Origin: Dreissena polymorpha
Lineage: Eukaryota; Mollusca; Bivalvia; Myida; Dreissenidae
NCBI RefSeq assembly: GCF_020536995.1
Contig: NC_068359.1
Span: 126,035,281 to 126,099,280 of the forward strand
DNA length: 64,000 nt
Reading direction: 5' to 3'
Part shown: positions 56,601-64,000 of the stretch, piece by piece
Numbering within the stretch: position 1 is the stretch's first letter
Layout: the number at the start of each line of letters is the position of its first letter
The notes under the pieces: model-generated
Database searches by the model: none
What the model was told of the DNA's origin: nothing
Seen by the model: the letters and a program-made list of their open reading frames with translations, nothing else
Translations under genes and position numbers: made by a program

Positions 56601-57579
56601 TATTCTGCGCTCTGCACCCCATCGAAAATGGAACCCATCGAAAATGGAACCCATCGAAAATGGAACCCATCGAAAATGGAACCCATCGAAAATGGAATAA
56701 AACTGTCGTACATAGTTTTTATTGGCAATTTGCGTTCACTCACTCCAATGCCCTGAGACCAAATTTAGTCAAACTATCGACCAATTTGATTTCGTCCTCT
56801 CTTAGTAACAATCCATCAAGAGCCATCAATTGCGCTTGTTGTAGCCATTTGTTTAATGATAGCGATGCAGTGTGATGGAAATGTTGCTTATTCTTAACTC
56901 TATAAAAATACCTGTCGGAGATAATTGATTGTTGAGTTCTTCATTATTCATTGTTGAGTTATGTATTATTGATTGTTTAGTTCTATATAATTGATACGCG
57001 CGCGTTGTATGGTAATAAATACATTTTACATTACTTAATGTACTTAATATCCTCTGTTATCATTTTGCGTCGATAATCTTTGAAGTTCAACACATGTTTA
57101 TCTAAACGTACCAAAATCGAAATGATGCTGGATTTATATTTCTTAATCTGCCAATGAACAATACTTTCGTTTTTGATGTTTGTCTATTGAATTAATTGGA
57201 CCACCCCCTACTCCAACGAACATAACTATTTCAGTGGCAAGGGCAGTGTCATTGACGCCGTACTGCATATATCCAATTTTAATACAATATTTCAGTGGCT
57301 TTCGTCGTATCGTGGACACCTTACGCAATCGTCTCTTTCTACACCGTGTTCGCAAACCCGCACGCCCTCGACCCAATTCTGACCCGATCGGCCGCATGGT
57401 TAGCTAAGACGGAGGTCATCTGGAACCCTTTGGTGTACGCCCTGCTGGACAAAAGCTTTCGTCGGAAAATGGAGAAGTTGGTATGCTGTTGTTCTTCATC
57501 GTTGGTAAACACGCAGAGTTCAGCGATCGCAGAGTCTTTCCGGATGGAAACGATCCAAAACTCCTCATTGGCCCATTAA
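53038..57579 (+). CDS. Opsin (retinal-binding GPCR), complete in three coding exons
   Basis: A 333-aa light-sensing (or retinal-isomerising) seven-helix membrane protein. Coding exons 53038-53661, 54779-54872, 57296-57579; junction phases 0 and 1 fit. Landmarks: N-glycosylation site N3-L-T; C90 and C168 for the helix 3-loop 2 disulfide; E93 at the bovine-113 position; E162 at the bovine-181 position (YGLEAHGTSC); SWTPYA in helix 6; retinal lysine K277 in LAKTEVIWNPLVY; CCC palmitoylation-type motif after helix 8. The E/DRY triplet is I114-R-Y. The second extracellular loop and the NG in helix 2 recall, from memory, molluscan retinochrome; the rest also resembles neuropsin/peropsin, so a Group 4 opsin is favoured but unproven. 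A minisatellite starts at the exon 2 donor. Confidence 0.92.
54050..54312. mobile_element. Palindromic MITE copies in opsin intron 1
   Basis: A full copy of the 'cacaggctaat' family with ends gagccttgttctgagaaaa / ttttctcagaacaaggctc; a more diverged second copy is at 54410-54620. Confidence 0.75.
54779..54872 (+). CDS. Opsin coding exon 2 (third cytoplasmic loop to helix 6)
   Basis: Acceptor aaaaggttcaccag, 31 codons plus one base: SSVRVIPASSEAMIKRRR then KQIHLVKISLGLV, donor T/GTAAGTGT. The start was chosen because only this acceptor fits the phase-0 end of exon 1; the pyrimidine tract is weak. The basic loop followed by a hydrophobic run is what is expected between helices 5 and 6, and T+TG completes Leu with exon 3. 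Confidence 0.82.
54839..55530 (+). repeat. 46-bp minisatellite (~15 copies) spanning the opsin exon 2 donor
   Basis: Units TTCCACCTGGTCAAGATATC, ATTGGGTTTAGTCT, then GTAAGTGTGTAC: the last ~34 exon bases plus 12 intron bases. Exact 46-bp spacing (donors at 54873, 54919 and so on). Most copies keep T/GTAAGTG; three or so have GTAACTG or GTAAGTGTGTTT. 46 is not a multiple of three, and reading on from the first donor meets a stop in the second unit. Confidence 0.93.
55560..55616. promoter_or_regulatory. Cluster of cAMP-response-element motifs in opsin intron 2
   Basis: Three perfect TGACGTCA palindromes (55560-55567, 55592-55599, 55609-55616) and one CGACGTCA (55576-55583), spaced 16-17 bases apart, i.e. 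a 16-17-bp tandem repeat of a CREB/ATF consensus. It lies just beyond the splice-site array. Regulatory action is inferred from the motif alone. Confidence 0.4.
55620..57295. other. Remainder of opsin intron 2
   Basis: AT-rich. 56624-56697 is a 16-bp unit (atcgaaaatggaaccc) repeated about five times. No further coding exon is required, because exons 2 and 3 join in phase. Confidence 0.5.
57296..57579 (+). CDS. Opsin coding exon 3 (helices 6-7 and tail)
   Basis: Acceptor acaatatttcag, two bases completing Leu, then AFVVSWTPYAIVSFYTVF, the loop, and helix 7 LAKTEVIWNPLVYALLDKSF with retinal lysine and NPxxY. The tail has LVCCCSSS and ends SSLAH before TAA. The C-terminal tail is short, with few Ser/Thr clusters for arrestin control. 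Confidence 0.93.
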
Positions 57580-58504
57580 ACACACGGAGTTCTATATATA
57601 TATGCGGGGATGTTTGGTTTTGCTGTTGTTTTATTTGCCGCCTCGAAAAAAGGCGTCAAATAGCAGGCTCACTGTCTGTCTGTGTGTATTTGCGTCTGTG
57701 CGTCCGTCCTGTAAACCATCATCAGAGGACGTTTTTTTCTGCATCAATGGTCAAGGTTTGTCTAAGAGGTCAAAATTGAAAATTATTTTCTGTCATAACT
57801 TTGTCATATATGGATGGATTTTGACATAACTTGGAACGAATATAATTAGTATTAGAGGACGTGTCCAATGTAACAGATGTCTTCTAACCGGAACCTTCAA
57901 GGTCACACCTGTAAAGAAAATGGGACTGGAGGGGGCGTGGACTAGTCTTTAACATGTCTTGTCAAAACGCAGTTTTTTCCGTTTTCCGGAAAAGACTGTT
58001 TCGAGGGCTTTTAAGTTAACATATCTTCTTCTTCAACATTTCGTCATCATTGTGTGAAATTGACTTGAAATGGAATTTTACGAATTTCGAGCGGCGAAGA
58101 ATGCGAGGGATTGGACAAAAATGCATGGCTTTAATGTAGGGAACATATCCCAAATGTTTGTTCCACGTTTGTTTATGCATGTAATATAGACATTTCTGTT
58201 TCACACATATACACGCTCATGTTTCGATATTGTTGCATCGTCTTTATGACACTGTATACATTTATAAATAAATATGTATTTTGTTTATTGTATGTTTTGT
58301 TACACAAATCCAATAAGATGCCTGAACATGGTCATATGTTTAAAATGCTAACAGCATTATACTCTTGGTGAGAACGAGAACAGAATATACTGGATTTACG
58401 CCTTGGCGATTACCGGCTGCTCCGGAAATATTTATGCGCAACTTTCTGTACCATCGTCTTGTCTAGCCGTATCGCGCTTATCAGCCCAACCGAATACTAT
58501 TCCC
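57580..58504. other. Opsin 3' flank, no further gene
   Basis: Possible AATAAA near 58267. 57650-57960 resembles a dispersed repeat (ctgtctgtctgtgtgtatttg; aaggtcacacctgtaaag). No exon was supported. Confidence 0.4.
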
Positions 58505-58725
58505 GTGTACAAATGTGGTAGCCCTGATTAGTCCGCACAGGCTTATCCGGGACGACACTTTCCGCTTTAATGGTATTTTTCGTTTAAAGTATGTCCCTTT
58601 TTACCGAAAATCAAGTTTAAGCGGAAAGTGTCGTCCCTGATTAGCCTGTGCGGTCTGCACAGGCTAATCTGGGACGACACTTTACGCACATACATTTTGC
58701 CCAATTTTCTCAGAACAAGACAAAT
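58505..58725. mobile_element. Palindromic MITE ('cacaggctaatcagggacga' family)
   Basis: A good copy with both hairpins (gtccgcacaggcttatccgg; gcctgtgcggtctgcacaggc). To its right a ~75-bp segment (gatcaattgttcaaccataccaaaaa) is repeated twice. Confidence 0.7.
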
Positions 58726-59964
58726 ATGATCAATTGTCCAACCATGCCAAAAATAGTGCACGAACAGATGTTTATATGATCAATTGTTCAACCATACCAA
58801 AAATAGTGCACGAACAAATGGTTATATTATCCATAATTGTACGACATTGTCAAAAATCGTTGGAATAAATGTCAGTAAGATGTATAATAGAGTGTATCAA
58901 TAAGGCGCAGGGAAATCAGTTCACTACTGTATTCAAGGATTGTCTATGATACAGTGTAAATAGCGCTCGCAGTTTAGCCATAGTTATGCGTCAGACAACG
59001 ACACTAATATTAACATACGAGGACTTTCATCGAAAGAGACGTCAGCGGTTTTTACGGAACGATTTGAACATGTCAACATTAGAGAGTCGATCCGAGTATC
59101 CAGACACGTTTGACGTCATAATATATTTCCAATTTCCGGGATCGAGTTTTTTTCTTTGTACGTGTACTGTGATCATGATATTAATGTTGATAACTTTGAA
59201 ATAAAAAGGGTAGAGCAAACAGCAACCAAATACTTCATATAAAGTAATGCGCTTCTGCGTTAAGGTGCTTTTTACGCCTTTCTGAATTTTAGAAGCGAGT
59301 ACTCCTGTGACTTTTTACCGCCGCCTCAAAAGTGACATAATTTATAAAAGAATAGTTTGTTTATAAATCTACAATTCATCAAATATAATATTATTTGAGA
59401 CAATAGTATTGTTCTTTTTTACCATATTATACCAGACAACTATATCTCTTTACGATTACAATGTATGAAAAGACGCGGAATGGTGGGGAAAACACGTCCA
59501 TCAAGGAGAGGTGCGTGCTGATTTGTGTCGAGCTCGCTCGCGGAAACCTCGACACAATGTAGAAAACAGCAAACAATCTAGATAAACAAACCAGAAATGT
59601 TCCATGAAGCACAAAACTCATCCCAATGGTAACTTTTCATTACGCGAAGAGCTTTGAGTTGATCCGAATCCCTTCTTCCATGCGATGATTGCGTTTTATA
59701 GATTAAAATAATAATAAGTACTGCAATGTGTTTCTATTCGCTATTTTCTGTTCATTTTTCGATATAAGATTAACCATTTTTTAGCAAATTACACATATTT
59801 TTTTATGAAAAAAACACACATCGACAACTGATATTCCATCTATATCTCGGAAGATTTTACACGAACTGTGGTTACCGGTAATGAGCTAACTGCAGCAAGC
59901 TGTTTTTACATAGTCCCGTTCGTGCTGTCGTTCGTTACTCTGACTCTATACATCTGCAACATGC
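58726..59964. other. No gene recognised
   Basis: The 72-codon frame 58986-59204 and the minus-strand frame 59427-59621 have no splice context or recognisable domain. Confidence 0.4.
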
Positions 59965-60382
59965 TCAATCCATTTTTGCCTAGTGGACTCTCCCATCTTT
60001 CTAAATTGGATCAATTTATTTTAAAAAATAGGGATGTCTAGTTAATTTATTTCTACATTTAGAATATTTCTTACAGAAATTATTTTAAGCAAACAGCGTA
60101 GACCCTGAAGAGACGCCGCATCATGCGGCGTCTCATCTGGGTCTACGCTGTTTGCCAAGGCCTTTTTTAGACACTAGGCATAAATGCGTTAAAACAGGGC
60201 CTTGACAAACAGCGTAGACCCAGATGAAACGCCACATAATGCGGCGTCTAAACACGGTCTGCGCTGTTTGCTTCAAGGAATGTTCTAAATATAAAAATAA
60301 ATATACTAGACATCTATAATTTAGGAAATAAATCGATCCACTTTAGAAGGATGGGAGAGTCCACTCGGCATAAATGGGTTAA
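59965..60382. mobile_element. Two adjacent copies of the 'gacgccgcatcatgcggcgtc' MITE
   Basis: Perfect core palindrome gacgccgcatcatgcggcgtc at about 60112-60132; outer ends ttttgcctagtggactctc and ggcataaatgggttaa. A second, diverged copy follows head to tail. Confidence 0.7.
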
Positions 60383-60562
60383 AGTCGTCATAGGAACACA
60401 CTCGTTTATATATCTTAAAATAAGTGTGCATTTGTTAATTGTACAATTATTGTTGTTAGTTTAAAGTGAATGTTGGTAAACAATATGGTTGCTGGATTTG
60501 TGATTATTGTATTCTTGGTGCTTTATATTCAGATTGATATTAAATGTGTAGTATGCATATTT

Positions 60563-60870
60563 TTATGCCCCCCCCCCCCAGATCGAATGATCATGGAGTA
60601 TTTTGTTTTTGGCCTGTATGTCTGTCTGTCATTGTATGTGTGTGTCTGTCCCAAAACTTTAACCTTGCTCATAAAATGAAAACTCTTGGGTCTATGTTCT
60701 TTGAACTTCACACGTGCATGCATTTCATTGAGATCTACAATCAAACATGGTTGATGTCACTAGGTCAAAGGTCAAGGTCACTGTGACCTAAACAGTCAAA
60801 ATATAACATTGTTCCTAAATAAAGCGGCTTCAAAGCGCAGTAGGGGGCATTGTGTTTCACAAACACAGCT
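60563..60870. repeat. Dispersed 'TGACCT' family element
   Basis: Starts atgccccccccccccagatcg, contains taggtcaaaggtcaaggtca and a perfect AGGTCA-n3-TGACCT (60775-60789), ends agtagggggcattgtgtttc. 60871-61133 holds nothing recognisable. Confidence 0.6.
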
Positions 60871-61133
60871 CTTAATCTCTTTTAAATCATTTCGAATACG
60901 TAAGTCAATACATTAACCTGTAATTTCATATTTAATTACATCGAAATAATGTTAAAAAATATAAATCAAAAGAGATAGAAGTCAGCTGATGACGTCATTA
61001 TTGTGTGCGTATATAATTTATCCACTTCAATTTATATGTCAATTGAATATCAGTCATTATTTTGTGCGTAGTTTATTTCAGTAATAAATTGAGTAATTTC
61101 AGTTTCAATTGGTGACGTCTGTTTTGCTCGTAG

Positions 61134-61139
61134 TTTATT
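61134..61139 (-). terminator. Polyadenylation signal AATAAA of the Kunitz-like gene
   Basis: AATAAA on the minus strand 41 bases after the TAA at 61180-61182; a second one lies at 61072-61077. Confidence 0.5.
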
Positions 61140-61179
61140 TTCAGCAGATTCAGCTGTCATTTGATGACATTTTTTTTAG

Positions 61180-61790
61180 TTATTTTTCCTGCGCGAACGG
61201 CGGCAGCGGCTGCTTGCAAGTAATCATGCATTCTCGAAAATTCCGGAAGCTGTTCTCGCCTGGCGCCACTATGCCTGTAGCTAGCGTCTGGAACTGGCAC
61301 TTTCCGGTTCGCGGGTTAAAGAAGATCAGGGCGGCTAGCAGCATTGGCGTCTGCGTGGGATCACGGATGTACGTCGGAAACTCGTCACAAACTGAAACCA
61401 AAGTGATACATCTAAATTAAACATGTTTGTGTCCGCTTTATACCTTTTTATAAAGCCTGCATACATAAGTGTAAAAAACCTGTCTAGAAAAATACTTTAT
61501 TTGCTATTTAAATATTAATTTCGAAAAATTTATTGTGTTTTTGTCTATAAAAAATATGTTATATGGCTATGCTAAATAATGTGTTTTATACATGCAAATG
61601 CCACTGTGATTTTCCTGACGTTTTTTTCAACGAAATTCCTCACTTGTTAACATGACAAGTTCATACTTCAAAAAGATATTCTACGAGTCTTACACGCGGG
61701 ACGATCCGTTGATGACGATGATGCTATTGTCGACGCCGGAAATAACGTCAACAGGAGAAGGCACGTCAAGTACGACACCATGTATATCAT
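61180..61790 (-). CDS. Secreted single-domain Kunitz/BPTI-like protein, complete in two exons
   Basis: Exon 1 61694-61790 (32 codons plus one base, donor T/GTAAGA) and exon 2 61180-61391 (acceptor ctttggtttcag, ends TAA) give 102 aa; the phase-1 intron before the domain is usual for Kunitz exons. Residues 1-23 are a signal peptide (MVSYLTCLLLLTLFPASTIA). The domain has FFNPRTGKC, then NSFRNFRECMITC, aligning with the YN...G.C and NNF...C...C blocks of BPTI. Cysteines 34, 64, 87 and 91 match positions 5, 30, 51 and 55. Positions 14 and 38 have none, and the 5-30 segment is five residues longer. It therefore lacks the reactive-loop disulfide and is probably not a classical protease inhibitor. 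The acceptor ctttcag at 61798-61804 suggests a 5' UTR intron. An in-frame second ATG (61781) is an alternative start. Confidence 0.82.
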
Positions 61791-61914
61791 GTTTAACCTG
61801 AAAGCGATTCGTATGGTATTTTATTTTCTCACACGTTGGGTCGTGCTAATATTATTGTGACTTATTGTGCGTATAAGTGACATGAAATGATTACATACGG
61901 AATAGTACGCTAGT

Positions 61915-62045
61915 CAACTGTTCCATGTGTTTGTATCAGTCGAGTGACTTGTGTGATGACGTTTCTCACGTGAGGCGGAGCCTCGAGTGTGATACGAAAT
62001 AGCGTAAGCCACGAGACTGATACAAACACTTGTAACAATTGACCT
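61915..62045. mobile_element. Short palindromic MITE
   Basis: Inverted ends gtgtttgtatcagtcgagtg and cacgagactgatacaaacac; about 130 bp, non-coding, in the upstream region of the Kunitz-like gene. Confidence 0.55.
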
Positions 62046-62725
62046 GTGTAATATTCCTTTTAGTATTACGTCCCCGTTTAGTTATACAGTACAGTACTGA
62101 TGTTTTATTGCTTCTAGTGCTTCCGTTCTTCGATGTTAGGTTATGGTGCAGCTTGTTACACTACCCACTCGAAATGATCTCATCTACAATACATGCACAT
62201 ACATGATATTGGGCCCGTATATTCTTATGCTTTATGGAGGAAGGTGCTTGTGAGTATGCTCGTATTTTGCAGAACAATTTAATTATGTTTCAGTCAGTAT
62301 GCAACGTGTGTCCAAAGGGTCCCACGTGAAATCCGATTGCACGCCCCTTTATGGCCCTTCGCATATGAGGCCTCCATGGCCGATAAAATGTTCCACAGCT
62401 GAGCTTGTATACGACTATGTTTTAGCATGTCCGCGTAAGGAGAAGACTTGTATATGATTTAAAACAAAAACAAAGCAAAACAAATGTAGTTCTTACCTTT
62501 TTCAAATAAAGTTTTAAATCAAGAATTATCCACCACTTGTTACTGATAGTTTGCCGCTTCTTTGGTCTCGCTAACGAGCACTATGAAAACAGGAGGCGTT
62601 TAACGGTTATTAAATAGCAGCCTCCGTGCAGTTATTTGACTTGTTTATAGCTCTTAGCAGATCCCCGTGGCCCTAACAGTGTGAGTATTATTAAAATGAT
62701 ATTATTCATCATAATGTCTTTACAT
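62046..62725. other. No gene recognised
   Basis: Unremarkable sequence with no coding segment or repeat family identified. Confidence 0.35.
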
Positions 62726-62727
62726 AA

Positions 62728-62820
62728 ATATATCGCCCTATTGGTGCAAAAAGGTACCGTGTGCCTTCTAATTTCAATGTTACACGGTACATTTTTGCAC
62801 AAAGGGAGCGATATAGGGTC
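62728..62820. repeat. ~90-bp palindrome
   Basis: Arms tatatcgccctattggtgca and tgcacaaagggagcgatata with inner ggtaccgtgt / acacggtac; it can form a long hairpin and is probably a tiny MITE. Confidence 0.65.
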
Positions 62821-62980
62821 ATATTCATAAGAAAGGTCCCAATGTTTCAAAAGATAAGTAAAAGTCGTACAAAGCAAATTTCTTCCCTGGTTGAACTTGC
62901 AATGGTAACCGCATCATGGCAGGGTAATAGCAGACCGTGAAGGGGTGGTAACCGACATTAAAGCGGTAGTGATCATATTT

Positions 62981-63490
62981 AAAGGGGCCGTTTAACGTTT
63001 TGGTGAATTGACAAAATTAAATAAAGTTGTTTCAGATTCGCAAATTGTCGTTTTGGTTATGATATTTGTGAGGAAACAGTAATACTGACCATTTACCAGG
63101 CTCTAAAAGATCCATTATATGCATCTTTTGACGATTTGAAAACCTGAAAATATAAAGCGTCGTGCGACGCGAAACGATTGAATAATTTGGAAAGTTCTGT
63201 TGTTGTAGTTATATTTTGGGAAACTACGAGGATTACGATATAGGTAAAAAATACATCCGCTCTAAGCATGAGCATGGATGGTCGAGTGGTCTAGGCGGGA
63301 GACATTTTAGTACAGGACTCCAGTGGTCAGTGGTTCGAGCCCTGTTGAGGGTTACTTTTTTTCCTTTTTTTAAAAGTGTATTCTTGTTTTTTTTACTTTA
63401 GATTTTTAGGTCAAATGTTTAAATTTATCAATATAAGGCATTTAATGACATGCTTCAATACATGCCAAAATCTGTTGGACGGCCCCTTTA
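62981..63490 (+). mobile_element. Composite element: tRNA-like Pol III head between inverted ends (~510 bp)
   Basis: Inverted ends AAAGGGGCCGTTTAACG (62981) and ACGGCCCCTTT (ending 63490). Inside, box A-like TGGTCGAGTGG (63279-63289) and box B-like GGTTCGAGCCC (63332-63342) form a tRNA-like head followed by a T-rich stretch. Flanks on both sides repeat an ~85-bp local unit (gcatcatggcagggt...gtgatcatattta). Confidence 0.6.
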
Positions 63491-64000
63491 ATTGCATCAT
63501 GGCAGGGTTATAGCAGTTCGATAACCAAAAGCGGAGGTAACCGACATTAACACAATAGTGATCATATTTAAATGGTAGCGGAGGTATGCGACTTTGACCT
63601 GTATACGGGGGAACCGACATAAACCGGGAAGGTAGGTAACTGATATTTAAGTGAAAGAGGATGTACATCTTAACCGGTAGGAAACGTAACCGATAAGAAA
63701 CAAGAAGGCAAGTAACCGACCGTTTACCGGTATGATTCGTACTCGGTTCGAGGAGTTTGTAAAATGAAGGTGTCAATTGTATTACAGTTGGATTTATAGG
63801 AGTTCACAGATATGCCATTTATAGCCACGTTCATCCTAACAACGTGCACAATAATATCTCACTGCGTCGCTGAATCACGACTTCATAATGTGTGTGTGTG
63901 TGCATAACGTGTGAACGTGGTTGCTGACGTAATGTTTGCGCCACCGTATACGGCATGCACATTTTATGTACGCATTATGCATTGTGTACACACCGGTCTT
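63491..64000. other. Local repeats, no gene
   Basis: 63490-63740 carries diverged repeats of 'ggtaaccgacattaa' and 'aaccggtaggaaacgtaacc'. No coding sequence is supported. Confidence 0.4.

Noticed and set aside
1-64000. Retroviral, LTR or Polinton-type elements
   Set aside because: No reverse transcriptase, integrase, capsid or long direct terminal repeats were recognised on either strand.

Overview
The window is animal nuclear DNA, AT-rich, with spliced genes and a very heavy load of short dispersed and tandem repeats. The dispersed families (an 'aacaagagggcc...gctcacctga' family, a 'TGACCTTGACCTTTGACCT' family, palindromic 'cacaggctaatcagggacgaca' MITEs) are ones I associate from memory with bivalve molluscs, and Dreissena-type mussels fit best. 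That assignment is inference. No retroviral, LTR or Polinton-like element was recognised.

Six host genes can be supported, none of them a single long ORF. (1) The minus-strand exon 221-313 belongs to an unidentified Lys/Glu-rich gene cut by the window edge. (2) A minus-strand coiled-coil-like gene has an internal exon 18695-18854 and a stop-containing last exon 13028-13170; a small upstream exon at 19749-19790 is possible. (3) A minus-strand last exon 33268-33434 of an unknown gene lies antisense inside intron 1 of the next gene. (4) Plus-strand MRPL42 (mitochondrial ribosomal protein mL42) is complete: five coding exons from 31298 to 42927, 122 aa. (5) A plus-strand opsin is complete: three coding exons 53038-57579, 333 aa, with the retinal-binding lysine. 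(6) A minus-strand two-exon gene (61180-61790) encodes a secreted 102-aa Kunitz-like protein lacking one disulfide. A weaker plus-strand pair of candidate exons is at 7527-7696 and 13806-13885.

The most striking pattern is that tandem arrays sit exactly on 5' splice sites. At five of the nine well-supported exon/intron donor junctions (221, 18695, 35071, 36320, 54872), plus two candidate ones (13885, 19749), a minisatellite of 27-46 bp starts at or across the junction, so the array carries many copies of the donor motif (GTAAGT, GTAAAT, GTAAGC, GTGAGT). In the coiled-coil gene the unit is 36 bp (12 codons) with no stop, so any donor of the first block could be used without changing frame. In the opsin gene the unit is 46 bp and only the first donor keeps the frame. 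I know of no description of this as a recurrent genome feature.

The rest of the window is mobile DNA: two TA-flanked pogo/Tigger-type elements (10948-11858, and 16988-18399, which split the 36-bp array), several other terminal-inverted-repeat elements, a hAT remnant with a BED finger, tRNA-derived SINE-like heads, and long runs of the dispersed families. The minus strand of 1-19 kb and the plus strand of 31-58 kb carry most recognisable coding sequence. About 44.5-53 kb and 58-61 kb hold no gene that I can support.
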